Shown here piece after piece: positions 52,864-61,259 of a stretch of DNA of 64,000 bases (the stretch's first letter is position 1; the number at the start of each line of letters is the position of its first letter). Position numbers and translations under genes: made by a program. The notes beneath the pieces were generated by a model. The model made no database searches and was not told the origin of the DNA. It saw only the letters and a program-made list of their open reading frames with translations. Source of the stretch: Nocardioides humilatus (GTDB lineage Bacteria; Actinomycetota; Actinomycetes; Propionibacteriales; Nocardioidaceae); the NCBI RefSeq assembly GCF_008373755.1, contig NZ_VUJV01000001.1, positions 186,001-250,000 on the forward strand. The letters run 5' to 3'.

Positions 52864-53879
52864 TGATCGCGTTCGACCCCGATCGACGTGAAGACCCAGT
52901 CCCACAGGGCCGCCCGCTCGGCGTCGGTGGAGGTGGTCGCGTCGCGATAACTGAACGGGCGCGACGCCCGGTCGTGCCAGAACATGCCCGAAGGAGGGGG
53001 CGGCTCGCTCGCGGCGAGCCAGACGATGGTGTCCGCACCCTGCTCGGCCGTTCTCAGCAGTGGCCGGGTCAGGAGGCGGAACACAGGGAGGGACGAGGCG
53101 ACACCCGGCGTGTCCGCCCACCCGGGGTGCATGGCGTGTACCGCGACCCCGTCCGCTGCGAGACGGTCGGCGAGAAGGGGCGTGAGCTCGACCTGCACCC
53201 GCTTGGAGCGTGCGTAGGCCACGGGCCCCCGATAGGTGGAGCCGACATAGTCCGGGTCGTCGACCGGCAAGGGTTGCGTGTACATCCCGCCCGACGACAC
53301 CTGAACCACCCGTGCTCCGTGGGCGCTCCTCCTGAGGACCGGCCGGAGGAGCTCGGTCATGAGGATCGGACCGAGCACGTGGGTGGCGATCGTCAGCTCG
53401 TGGCCGTCGGCGGAGGTCTCTCGTCGAGCCGGCATCGTGCCGGCGTTGTGGACCAGCACGTCGAGCGCACTGCCGTCCTCATCGAGGCGCCCCATGAACC
53501 GACGGGCGAACCATCGCACCTCGTCGAGGTTGGACACGTCGCACGCCTCGGCGTGGAGACGGCCCGGACGCCCCGCCGCCTCCACGCGGGCGCGAATGCG
53601 CTCCAGCTCCATGGCGGGCTCGACTCGCTCGGTCGTGCGCCCCAGCAGGTGCACCGTGGCGCCGCGGGCCGCCAGGCTGAGGGCCGTTGCTTCGCCGAGG
53701 CCGGATCCGGCGCCCGTCACGAGGACACGCCTCCCTTCCAGGCTGCCGGAGGGTGCGGCAGCTCCCCACCGTCGCCGTCGGGCGAGGTAGCCGAGATTGG
53801 TGTAGCCGAGGACGATGCTGCGGTCCAGGGTCTTGTCCAGCCGGCGCTCCCGAGGCCCCGTCGCCCGGTGCGAGGTCAT
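52860..53879 (-). CDS. short-chain dehydrogenase/reductase with N-terminal extension
   Basis: A 339-residue SDR. About 45 residues of basic leader (with LDRSIVLGYTNLGYLARRRRWG) precede the cofactor motif VLVTGAGSGLGEATA; NAGT is near residue 147 and the catalytic YARSK near 200 (GPVAYARSKRVQ). It resembles the retinol-dehydrogenase-like SDRs found beside FAD-dependent oxidoreductases in actinobacteria. ATG 53879 overlaps the stop of the FAD oxidoreductase (ATGA), so the two are co-translated. The substrate is unknown. Confidence 0.88.
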   Translation of the reverse strand: MTSHRATGPRERRLDKTLDRSIVLGYTNLGYLARRRRWGAAAPSGSLEGRRVLVTGAGSGLGEATALSLAARGATVHLLGRTTERVEPAMELERIRARVEAAGRPGRLHAEACDVSNLDEVRWFARRFMGRLDEDGSALDVLVHNAGTMPARRETSADGHELTIATHVLGPILMTELLRPVLRRSAHGARVVQVSSGGMYTQPLPVDDPDYVGSTYRGPVAYARSKRVQVELTPLLADRLAADGVAVHAMHPGWADTPGVASSLPVFRLLTRPLLRTAEQGADTIVWLAASEPPPPSGMFWHDRASRPFSYRDATTSTDAERAALWDWVFTSIGVERDH

Positions 53880-55123
53880 CTCGAGTCCCCGGCGCGTGCT
53901 CGCAGCAGCGACCGGGCGACCCGCCCTCCCGACACCAGCGCGCCTTGGATCGAGCTGGTGTCGCGGTGGTCGCCGGCCACCCAGACCCCGCGCTCGTCGA
54001 ACCAGGTCGGCTTGCGCAGCGCCAGCGGAGCGGGCATCGCCGGCAGGGCGTGGGAGATGTCGCGCTGGGCGACCAGCTCCCACGCGGCGCCGGGCGCCTG
54101 GTGGAGATCGCGCGCGACTGCCTCCGCCGCGGCCGCATCGAGCCGCGGCTGTTCACCGCGTTGGAGCACTGAGGTGGCGATGAGCGACCGGCGGCCGTCG
54201 CCGTACTCCGGGGCGGTGGCGGTGAGGATCACGCTGTTGACGACCCCGGAACCGTCGGCGTCGACCGCGAGCGCGCCGTCCTGTCCGGCCCACGCGGGTG
54301 CGGCGAAGTAGTAGGTCGTGACACCCCGGGCGGACGGGAGCGGCCCCAGGTCAGGGACGAGCCGACCAGCCGTCCACGGGTCGGTCGCTACGACGACCTC
54401 GGACGCCTCGACGTGGGTCCCGTCCCAGAGCCGCACCGAGGTGCGCGCGACCGTGGTCACCGGCGCCTCCAGCCGGACGACATCGGGCGGAAGCTGCGCA
54501 GCGATCGCCTCGGGGAGCCGCTGCATCCCGGCGGCCGGCACCGCGGAGTGGCCCGTGGCGAAGAGTCGCATCATCAGGTCGGTGAAGACCCGGGACGTGC
54601 GGACCTCGTCATCGAGGACGACGCCCGCCATGAAGGGCACGAGGACGTCGCGGACGACCTGTTCGGGCAGGTGCGCCCAGGCCTCGTGAGCAGGCACATC
54701 CGCGCGATCCTTGATCGACGACGGGCTGCTCGCGAGGAGCACGCCGGCGTAGCGAGCGAGCGCCAGCTTGCCGCGGATGCCGGTGATCGGGGAGCCCGCT
54801 GCCTTCAGGGCCGCGGTCGGCGAGGACAAGGGGTGCGGCACAGCACGGAGTGCTCCCCCGCGTCGGATGCGCACGCCTCGAGGGAACCGACGTAGCCGCA
54901 GGTCATCGAGGTCGACGTACGACGCGAGCGCGGGATAGGCCGTGTTGAGGACCTGGAATCCCCGATCGATCCGGAAACCGTCGATCGTGTCCGTAGCGAC
55001 CCTGCCCCCCACCCGGTCCGCCGCCTCGAGCACGACGACCGGGCGACCGGCGCGGGTGAGGTCGCGCGCGCAGGCGAGGCCAGCGAGGCCGGCACCGACC
55101 ACGACGACGGGCAGCTCAGGCAC
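53876..55123 (-). CDS. FAD-dependent oxidoreductase (amine oxidase/phytoene desaturase-like)
   Basis: A 415-residue flavoprotein with the dinucleotide motif VVVGAGLAGLACARDL and the GGRV segment (EAADRVGGRVATD) at the N-terminus, and a C-terminal FAD-binding stretch (GVWVAGDHRDTSSIQGALVSGGRVARSLL). The fold is that of protoporphyrinogen oxidase, monoamine oxidase and carotenoid desaturases; the activity is not decided. It starts with GTG 55123, overlapping the small sigma-like gene by eight bases, and overlaps the SDR start by four. The three make an operon controlled from the gap shared with the MerR-DICT gene. Confidence 0.87.
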   Translation of the reverse strand: MPELPVVVVGAGLAGLACARDLTRAGRPVVVLEAADRVGGRVATDTIDGFRIDRGFQVLNTAYPALASYVDLDDLRLRRFPRGVRIRRGGALRAVPHPLSSPTAALKAAGSPITGIRGKLALARYAGVLLASSPSSIKDRADVPAHEAWAHLPEQVVRDVLVPFMAGVVLDDEVRTSRVFTDLMMRLFATGHSAVPAAGMQRLPEAIAAQLPPDVVRLEAPVTTVARTSVRLWDGTHVEASEVVVATDPWTAGRLVPDLGPLPSARGVTTYYFAAPAWAGQDGALAVDADGSGVVNSVILTATAPEYGDGRRSLIATSVLQRGEQPRLDAAAAEAVARDLHQAPGAAWELVAQRDISHALPAMPAPLALRKPTWFDERGVWVAGDHRDTSSIQGALVSGGRVARSLLRARAGDSR

Positions 55124-55454
55124 AGATCGCTCCTCGACGTTCGCGCACCACCGGTGCCGCTGGGAGCGGGAGGGTCAGCAGCCACGCGACCGGCGACAAC
55201 CCCGACCCCTGGTGGCCGCCGGCGACTCGCCAGGCCTCCACGAAGCGGGCCTCGGTCGCACGCGCGGCAGCGTCCTGCAGCCGGGCCGACGGAACCCCGC
55301 GCGACCGGGCCCTGGCGAGCTCGAGCGCGAAGGCGCGGGCGCAGGTCGCGTCGTAGAACCGGAGGAACGCCTGGACGTCGCCGCCCGCTGACCGGAGCAG
55401 CTCGTCAGCAAGGCCGCGACCGAAGGCCTCCCGATTGGCCACTGGGGCGCTCAT
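55116..55454 (-). CDS. small protein resembling sigma factor region 2
   Basis: A 112-residue protein. The segment DVQAFLRFYDATCARAFALELARARSRG...ATEARFVEAWRVAGG follows the spacing of ECF sigma region 2 (core-binding helices ending in FLEAWR), but there is no region 4 and no DNA-binding end. It could be a remnant or a free-standing regulator that binds core polymerase. ATG 55454 follows GAGGAGG, a strong site. First gene of the operon with the FAD oxidoreductase and SDR. The sigma relation is by eye only. Confidence 0.6.
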   Translation of the reverse strand: MSAPVANREAFGRGLADELLRSAGGDVQAFLRFYDATCARAFALELARARSRGVPSARLQDAAARATEARFVEAWRVAGGHQGSGLSPVAWLLTLPLPAAPVVRERRGAICA

Positions 55455-55473
55455 CACGACCTCCTCAAATCTC

Positions 55474-55497
55474 AACAACTTTCTTCAACAAGTTGTT
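55474..55497. promoter_or_regulatory. inverted repeat between sigma-like and MerR-DICT genes
   Basis: AACAACTT and AAGTTGTT are perfect 8-bp arms 8 bases apart; TCAACAACTT and TCAACAAGTT also form a direct repeat at 13-base spacing. The site is unusually AT-rich and lies midway between the divergent starts at 55454 and 55515, as expected for a MerR-type operator. Confidence 0.65.
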
Positions 55498-55514
55498 TAG
55501 GTTAGAGTGCGAGC

Positions 55515-56414
55515 ATGGACCAGGACATGGGCGATGCGCAACCCCAGCCCTCCGAGACTCCCTCCCCAGGGGCCAACCGCGAGGCGGCGCTGACGATCGG
55601 CGACCTGGGCGAGCGGACGGGCGTCAGCCCTGCGGTCCTGCGGATGTGGGAGACCCGTCACGGGTTCCCCGAGCCGCGCCGGATCGCGTCGGGCCATCGC
55701 CGCTACTCCGAGGCGGACGTCCATCTCGTGCGTCACGTGCTCCGGCGCAAAGAAGCCGGCACCCGTCTCGAGGTCGCCATCGCTGACGCACTGTCCTCGG
55801 GCGCCCCGGTCCCGACATCGATCTTCGCCGAGCTCCGGCGCAAGCACCGCGCACTCGCCCCCCAACGACTCAGGAAGTCCACGCTCATCGCCCTGTCCTG
55901 GGCGATCGAGGACGAGTGCTGCGCAGTGGCCGACACCCCGATCCTGTTCGGCGCCTTCCAGCGGCAGCAGTTCTTTGCGTCGTCCTCGGCCCGGTGGCAC
56001 GAGCTCGCCCGGGTTGCTCGTGCAGCGATCGTCTTCGCGGACGCGTGGGACGGCGTCGCCGATCACTCCGGCCCGGTTCGAGCCGCCCTCACCGAGGACG
56101 CACCCCTGCGACGCGAGTGGGCTGTCGTCTGCGACGCCGCCGACTCCCCGGCCTGCCTCTCGGCGTGGGAGCTGCCCGGCCAGCAGGACGTGCCTGACTG
56201 GGAGCGTCGCTTCGAGGCCGTCTGGACGGTGGACCCGACCGCAGTGCGCGACGCAGCCCGAGCCGCGGCCGGAGTCGCAGCAGCGGCGGGAGCACCGTCG
56301 GCGCAGCAGCTGGTCGACGAGCTCGCGACCGCGCCGATCTCCACCGCCACCACTCCCCCCGGCACGACCGCACTGTTCAACCGGGTCGTCTCCTACGTCG
56401 ACCGGCTCGCCTGA
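55515..56414 (+). CDS. MerR-family regulator with DICT sensory domain
   Basis: A 299-residue protein. The MerR helix-turn-helix is LTIGDLGERTGVSPAVLRMWETRHGFPEP, followed by SGHRRYSEADV. After about residue 105 comes a DICT-type sensory domain (KSTLIALSWAIEDECCAVADTPILFGAFQRQQFF, then IVFADAWDG). DICT domains are known in regulators linked to diguanylate cyclases and light responses. It diverges from the sigma-like/FAD oxidoreductase/SDR operon, with an inverted repeat between. It thus mirrors the CarH-like regulator beside the photolyase operon at 23 kb. The signal is unknown. Confidence 0.82.
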   Translation: MDQDMGDAQPQPSETPSPGANREAALTIGDLGERTGVSPAVLRMWETRHGFPEPRRIASGHRRYSEADVHLVRHVLRRKEAGTRLEVAIADALSSGAPVPTSIFAELRRKHRALAPQRLRKSTLIALSWAIEDECCAVADTPILFGAFQRQQFFASSSARWHELARVARAAIVFADAWDGVADHSGPVRAALTEDAPLRREWAVVCDAADSPACLSAWELPGQQDVPDWERRFEAVWTVDPTAVRDAARAAAGVAAAAGAPSAQQLVDELATAPISTATTPPGTTALFNRVVSYVDRLA

Positions 56415-56464
56415 ACCGACCGCACACCCTGACAACGCGCACCCCTGATACGACGGAGAAACGC

Positions 56465-56962
56465 ATGACCGCGACCGCCACCCCCTTCGCCCCCCAGCGC
56501 CCCGGACCGCTCCGCCCGCTGGCCGTGCGCATCGGCGCCATCGAGTGGATGCCGAAGCTGCTTCCGGCGATCGTGCGCACCGACAAGGGCCTCCAAGCGG
56601 CAACCCGGGGCCGCCTCACGATCCTCGACGTGGCCGGCCTCCCCAACCTGATGCTCACGACCATCGGCCGCAAGAGCGGCCTGCCGCGGAGCAACCCGCT
56701 CCTCTGCGTGCCCGACGGCGACCGGATCCTCATCGCCGGTTCCTACTTCGGTGGACCCGTCGAGCCGATGTGGGCCAAGAACATCGAGGCCAACCCCGAG
56801 GTGACCGTGCGGTTCCGCAACAAGACCACCGATCTGGTCTCTCGTCGCCTCGACGGCGAGGAGCGCGCGGCCGCCTGGCAGACGATGGTCCACACCTGGC
56901 CGAACTTCCTGAAGTACGAGCAGCGCACCGATCGCGAGATCAAGGTCTTCGAGCTGAGGTAA
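56465..56962 (+). CDS. deazaflavin (F420)-dependent nitroreductase family protein
   Basis: A 165-residue split-barrel protein of the Ddn/DUF385 family: NLMLTTIGRKSGLPRSNPLLCV, then YFGGPVEPMWAKNIEANPEVTVRF, and a closing Tyr-containing helix. Family members use F420H2 to reduce quinones or nitro compounds, and actinobacteria that have them make F420. GGAG lies seven bases before the ATG. It is 50 bases after the MerR-DICT gene and ten before the next gene, so it may share their transcript. Confidence 0.87.
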   Translation: MTATATPFAPQRPGPLRPLAVRIGAIEWMPKLLPAIVRTDKGLQAATRGRLTILDVAGLPNLMLTTIGRKSGLPRSNPLLCVPDGDRILIAGSYFGGPVEPMWAKNIEANPEVTVRFRNKTTDLVSRRLDGEERAAAWQTMVHTWPNFLKYEQRTDREIKVFELR

Positions 56963-56972
56963 TACTGCCGGG

Positions 56973-57836
56973 GTGACGATCCCCAGCGCCGGCACCCTGC
57001 TCGGCGCAACCCTGCTGGTCGCAGCACTCGCACCGACGGTCGGCTGCTCGCAGTCGACGCCCGACCGGCCCACGGCAAGCTCGCCCTCCGCGACAAGCAG
57101 CGCACCCACGTCCACCACGAGCGACGACCCGACCACCACGGTCCCGACCGAGCCGCCGCCGACTCGCTACCAGCCACTCCCCGTCGAGGTCGACGCTGCA
57201 GCGAAGCGGACCGCCGCGCGCGCCGTGGAGGCCCTGAATGACGTCCAGCAGGTGACCTACACGCAGTACTTCGGCTACCTCCCGCCCGACGCCAGCATCC
57301 TGGTCGAGGCCGACTTCGTCGGCGGGGGTGGGACGACGTACGACGTGCGGATCCGCCAGGCCGGCGACGGATGGGCGGTCGACTCGGTCACCGGCGCGAC
57401 GCCGCCGTCGCCGCTGGAGAAGCCCGGCCGGCTGATCCGCCGCGTGCTCCAGAACGACCGCATCACGCTCCCCTGGGCCGGTCGCGCTGATGTCGCCGCC
57501 GGCCTGGTCGCCGACTCGGTGCTGCGATCGATGCTGGCCGTCGCCGAGCACCACCGGATCGGCATCAGCGTGTTGATCTCGGCCCACCCGGTCAACGTGT
57601 TCGGCACCGACCGGCGTAGCAATCACCCCGACGGCCGGGCCTACGACATCGGGCGCATCGACGGGCAGCTCGTCGTCGACCCGGGTTCGTCAGCTGCGGT
57701 GCAGGACGTCATGCGCATCGCGGCCGGCACCGGCGCCTACCAGGTGGGTGGCCCCGAGGACCTCGACGGCGGCGGCAGCCAGTACTTCTCCGACGCCACC
57801 CACAGCGACCACGTGCACGTCGGCTTCCTTTCCTGA
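56973..57836 (+). CDS. lipoprotein with M15-type peptidase-like C-terminal domain
   Basis: A 287-residue exported protein. The lipobox (APTVGC, Cys near residue 25) is followed by a Ser/Thr/Pro linker to about residue 65. The C-terminal domain has the peptidase M15 pattern: SNHPDGRAYDIG (the His and Asp zinc ligands) and SDHVHVGF (the second His), as in VanY and L-Ala-D-Glu peptidases. A middle domain (about 70-170, DVQQVTYTQYFGYLP) looks like a Mce-associated or anti-sigma-type fold, but I am not sure. It might trim peptidoglycan side chains. The start is GTG 56973. Confidence 0.75.
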   Translation: MTIPSAGTLLGATLLVAALAPTVGCSQSTPDRPTASSPSATSSAPTSTTSDDPTTTVPTEPPPTRYQPLPVEVDAAAKRTAARAVEALNDVQQVTYTQYFGYLPPDASILVEADFVGGGGTTYDVRIRQAGDGWAVDSVTGATPPSPLEKPGRLIRRVLQNDRITLPWAGRADVAAGLVADSVLRSMLAVAEHHRIGISVLISAHPVNVFGTDRRSNHPDGRAYDIGRIDGQLVVDPGSSAAVQDVMRIAAGTGAYQVGGPEDLDGGGSQYFSDATHSDHVHVGFLS

Positions 57837-57871
57837 GCAGTTCTCCACAGCACTCCCTTCAGGGTTCGCAT

Positions 57872-57887
57872 TCGAACTGATGTTCGG
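57872..57887. promoter_or_regulatory. SOS (LexA) box before the HNH gene
   Basis: TCGAACTGATGTTCGG fits the mycobacterial LexA consensus TCGAAC-N4-GTTCGA at 11 of 12 fixed positions. A TAGAAT -10 element (57889-57894) follows directly and the ATG at 57901 is six bases further, a leaderless arrangement. Known LexA-regulated genes in mycobacteria include members of this 13E12/DUF222 family. Confidence 0.75.
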
Positions 57888-57900
57888 TTAGAATCACTCC

Positions 57901-59262
57901 ATGGAGTACGCCGACCTCGACTCGCTCGACGCGGGAGCCACCCTGGCCGCCGCGGAGAAGCGACTGAACGGGCGGCGGCGGGGCGAGGTCGAGGATCTCC
58001 TCATCGTCCTGCGCTGGTGCGACCTCCACTCGGGTGACCCGCAGGCCGAGCCGGGCGCGGTTCCGAAGAGCAAGGGTGGCAACTACCTGCGCCAGATCGG
58101 CGGCGACGGCACGCCCGAGGTCGCCGACCTCTGCATGGCCGAGCTAGCGATCGCCCGCCAGACCGGCGAGCTCTCGACCCTCAACCTCGCCGCCGACGCC
58201 CTCGACCTCCGCCACCGCATGCCACTGCTGGGCGCATGCGTCCTCGCCCTCGAGGTCGACCAGTGGCTGTGGCGCAAGGTCGTGCGGCTGGCCCGCAAGC
58301 TCGACAAGGACCGCGTGGGTCTGGTCGACGCAGCACTCGCCGGCGCCGTCCACCTGTCCCCCGGGCGGTTCCTCGAGCTCGCCGAGGCCACGATCATCCG
58401 GGCCGACCCCGACCTGCACCGAGCCAAGCTCGAGGAAGACGCCAAGAGCACAGGCGTGTGGCTCTCCCGGGTCCGCCCCGGCGAGATCACCGACGACGAG
58501 GGCGAGCCCGCCACCCGCCGACTCAGCAGCAAGATCTCCGCCGGCGGCGCGGTCCGCGGCGACGAGAACATCGACGACCTCGCCGAGGCGATCTTCGACC
58601 ACACCGAGCCCGACGCCGACGGCAGCCGGCCCTCCCATCAGGAGTGCCGAGCAGCAGCGTTCGAGATGCTGCTCACCGAGCCCGGCAAGGCAGCCGACTT
58701 CCTCGCCTCCCTCGACCCCGACCCGGCGGCCGAGCCCGCGGCACCGAGCAAGCCCCGCCGCAAGCGCACCCCCGGCACGCTCGTCGTGACCCTCACCGAC
58801 CAGGTCCTGTGCGGCAAGCCCGGCGTCGCGATCGTCGACGGCATCGGCCCGATCCTGATCCAACAGCTGTCCGAGCTGTTCGAGGGCCGCGACATCATCG
58901 TGCAACCCGTTATCGACCTCAACAAGACCGAGACCGTCAACGGCTACGAACACCCCATCGCCATGAAGAAGCGCACCGTGCTCCGGACGGGCGGCGACGT
59001 GTTCCCCCACTCCTCCAGCCGCGGCACGCAGCGGCTCGACCACGACCACCCCACGCCCTACGACCCCGAGGGTCCACCCGGGCAGACCAGCGACCTCAAC
59101 GACGGGCCCCTCACCCGCCGGCACCACCGAGCCAAGACCCACCTCGGCTACCGCTGCGAACAGCTCGGCCTCGGCATCTACCGCTGGACAACTCCCCACG
59201 GCCTCGTCCGCATCGTCACGCCCCACGGCACGCTGTCGCCCGACGAGAGCGACGACCCCTGA
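57901..59262 (+). CDS. DUF222/HNH endonuclease-like protein (13E12 family)
   Basis: A 453-residue protein. The N-terminal two thirds is the helical DUF222 domain (residues about 20-270, with the Ala/Asp/Glu-rich AELAIARQTGELSTLNLAADAL), and the C-terminus has an HNH-like core (LDHDHPTPYDPEGPPGQTSDLNDGPLTRRHHRAKTH). The cysteine zinc ligands common in this family are absent (FPHSSS instead), so the zinc site is probably lost while the DHDH and RRHH elements remain. Such genes are numerous and often mobile in actinobacteria. An SOS box precedes it. It ends one base from the Mce-associated gene on the other strand. Confidence 0.85.
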   Translation: MEYADLDSLDAGATLAAAEKRLNGRRRGEVEDLLIVLRWCDLHSGDPQAEPGAVPKSKGGNYLRQIGGDGTPEVADLCMAELAIARQTGELSTLNLAADALDLRHRMPLLGACVLALEVDQWLWRKVVRLARKLDKDRVGLVDAALAGAVHLSPGRFLELAEATIIRADPDLHRAKLEEDAKSTGVWLSRVRPGEITDDEGEPATRRLSSKISAGGAVRGDENIDDLAEAIFDHTEPDADGSRPSHQECRAAAFEMLLTEPGKAADFLASLDPDPAAEPAAPSKPRRKRTPGTLVVTLTDQVLCGKPGVAIVDGIGPILIQQLSELFEGRDIIVQPVIDLNKTETVNGYEHPIAMKKRTVLRTGGDVFPHSSSRGTQRLDHDHPTPYDPEGPPGQTSDLNDGPLTRRHHRAKTHLGYRCEQLGLGIYRWTTPHGLVRIVTPHGTLSPDESDDP

Positions 59263-60036
59263 TCACACCGGCGTGACGCCGTCGACCCGCCAGGTCCCGT
59301 CGATCTCCTCGGCCTCCACCCGCAACCGCGTGCCGGCGTCGACCGGTCGGGCCTTGCCCTTGCGTGCCCGCTGGTCGAGGAAGACCAACAGCGAGGCGTG
59401 GTCGCCCTCCTCAGCGATGACCGCGACCCCGGACACCGTCGCTGTCACCACGGCACTCGTCTGCGGAGCGAGCTCCTCGATCTGCTCGTAGGTCGAGGCG
59501 TAGTCGTCGAGAAAGTCGGGCGTCGTGACCGGCGCCAGGGAGTCCACGCCGACCAACGCCCGGTAGTCGTAGGACCACAGCTGCGTCATGGCCGTCGAGA
59601 TCTCGGTCTGGAGATCCCCACCGTCACCCTCAGGGGCCGCTGCGCCGACAGACACTGTCCTCGACCCGGTGGCCTTCCAGTCGCCGCCGTCCTCCTCCAT
59701 CGACACCGACAGGCGCAGCCGCTGAAGGGTCGACGGAGCGCCCTTCGGACGCAACGTCACGTCGAGCGCGACCAGCACCTCGGCGGCACCCGCCTTCTCG
59801 TCGTACGACGACGCGGCCGCCTCCTGGACGACGGCATCGACCTCGGCGCGACCAGCGGCACGCGACGTCAACGTGACGGCCGCCTTCCGCGCGGCTGCGA
59901 CGGCATCGGCCCGACCGGTGTCGGGTGCGTCGGTGTCGCCGTCGCGGTAGGCGTCCATCCCGTAGGTGACCGCAGCTCCGAGGCACACGACGGCGACCAG
60001 CGCGGCAGTCGCCTCCTTGACGCTCAGCGCTCTCAT
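59263..60036 (-). CDS. Mce-associated membrane protein
   Basis: A 257-residue protein with an N-terminal transmembrane helix (residues about 10-27, ATAALVAVVCLGAAVTYGM) and an extracytoplasmic NTF2-like domain ending in VEAEEIDGTWRVDGVTPV. This is the normal form of the mas genes found at the ends of mce operons, whose products stabilise the Mce complex. ATG 60036 has GGAGG just upstream and overlaps the stop of the preceding mce gene (ATGA). Confidence 0.85.
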   Translation of the reverse strand: MRALSVKEATAALVAVVCLGAAVTYGMDAYRDGDTDAPDTGRADAVAAARKAAVTLTSRAAGRAEVDAVVQEAAASSYDEKAGAAEVLVALDVTLRPKGAPSTLQRLRLSVSMEEDGGDWKATGSRTVSVGAAAPEGDGGDLQTEISTAMTQLWSYDYRALVGVDSLAPVTTPDFLDDYASTYEQIEELAPQTSAVVTATVSGVAVIAEEGDHASLLVFLDQRARKGKARPVDAGTRLRVEAEEIDGTWRVDGVTPV

Positions 60037-61259
60037 CGGTCCTCCAGGATCTGGGTCGGATCGGTGACGAAGAGCGAAGGATCGCTCGCCTGCCGACTCC
60101 GGACCGCGTCGTCGTCGAAGCCGTACAGAGCAAGCACCTCGTCGGTGACGCCGGCGCGCGGCACGTTGTGCGAGCCGCGCACGTCGATGGCACTCCCCCG
60201 CGGCTCCAGACACGTCGCCTGGGTGTTGACCGGGATGTCGGCGGTCTCCGACCCGCTGCGTCGCGGTGTGCTCTCGTAGCCGCGGGTGCACGGCAGGGGG
60301 TCGAAGGCGTTGAGCACCAAACCGAAGTGCGCGGTGCCGTCGCCCGGGACGGCCGAGTAGGCGGCGCGCGCCAGTGCCGGATAGGTGATCAGCAGCTGAC
60401 GCAGCGCCGCGTTGCGCGGCTCGGTCAGTCGTCCGGTCGTGAGCAGGTCGGCGATCAGCTGGCTCAGTCCGGCGCCGGTCTCGTCGAGGAAGGCGATCGT
60501 CTGGGCCGAGGCGGCCGGACCGTTGGCGATGACCCCCCGCAGGTCGGCGTCCGACTCCTTGAGCTGGTGGGCCAGCAGCCGCAGGTCGCGGGAGAAGGAC
60601 ACGATGCTGTCGGCCTCGTCGTTCTGCGTGCGCAGCACGACGGCACCGTCGCGGATCAGGGCCGTCGTCTCGGGCAGCACTTCCTCCGCCGAGGCGACGA
60701 GAGCGCCGGTGTTGTCGAGCAGCCGCCCCAGGTCGGGTCCCGTGCCAGCGAAGGCACGGTCGAGCTCGCGGAGCACGACGCGCAGCGATCGGTGCGGCAC
60801 CGAGGTGAGGAGGTCGTCGAGACCGGCCAGCAGCACCGACGGCGCGACCGGCGTCGCGGTCTGCTCGACCGCGATCTCCGATCCGTCGTCGAGGTAGGGC
60901 GCACCCTTGGTGGTCGCGGTCAGGTCGACGTAGGGCTCACCGATGATCGACAGGTTCTTGACCGTGGCCTCGAGCCCGTCGGCAGGGATCGCCTCCGCGT
61001 CCTCCTGGATGAGGAGGTCGACGGTGACGCCCTCGTCGGTCGGGTGCAGCTCCCCCACCCGGCCGACGGTCACTCCCTCATAGGTGACCTCGGCGTTGGT
61101 GAAGATGCCGCCGGAGTCGGCGAGGTCCATCGACACCGTGTACGACGTCGTCCCCACCATGTCCTCGAGCCCGGCGTACTTCGCGCCGACGTAGGCGACC
61201 CCGGAGGTGGCCATTGCGGTGAAGACGACCAGGTGCACCTTCGTGCGACGCGTGATCAT
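60033..61259 (-). CDS. mceF: Mce family protein (MceF position)
   Basis: A 408-residue lipid-transport protein. An N-terminal helix (VHLVVFTAMATSGVAYVGAKYAG) is followed by an MCE domain (about residues 37-115, TNAEVTYEGVTVGRVGELHPTDEGVTVDLLI) and a helical tail with long heptad-like segments. In mce complexes six such proteins form a tunnel that brings a lipid, for mce4 cholesterol, across the wall. It is the last mce gene of the leftward operon, followed by the Mce-associated gene, which fits the order C-D-E-F-mas. The symbol is given by position only. Confidence 0.9.
   Translation of the reverse strand: MITRRTKVHLVVFTAMATSGVAYVGAKYAGLEDMVGTTSYTVSMDLADSGGIFTNAEVTYEGVTVGRVGELHPTDEGVTVDLLIQEDAEAIPADGLEATVKNLSIIGEPYVDLTATTKGAPYLDDGSEIAVEQTATPVAPSVLLAGLDDLLTSVPHRSLRVVLRELDRAFAGTGPDLGRLLDNTGALVASAEEVLPETTALIRDGAVVLRTQNDEADSIVSFSRDLRLLAHQLKESDADLRGVIANGPAASAQTIAFLDETGAGLSQLIADLLTTGRLTEPRNAALRQLLITYPALARAAYSAVPGDGTAHFGLVLNAFDPLPCTRGYESTPRRSGSETADIPVNTQATCLEPRGSAIDVRGSHNVPRAGVTDEVLALYGFDDDAVRSRQASDPSLFVTDPTQILEDR

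Noticed and set aside
57901-59262. Homing endonuclease or insertion element
   Set aside because: No intron, terminal repeats or target duplication are seen; it is an ordinary DUF222/HNH family gene.
59263-60291. Longer version of the Mce-associated gene beginning inside mceF
   Set aside because: The ATG at 60036 has GGAGG and the usual ATGA overlap; the extra sequence is the shadow of mceF in another frame.
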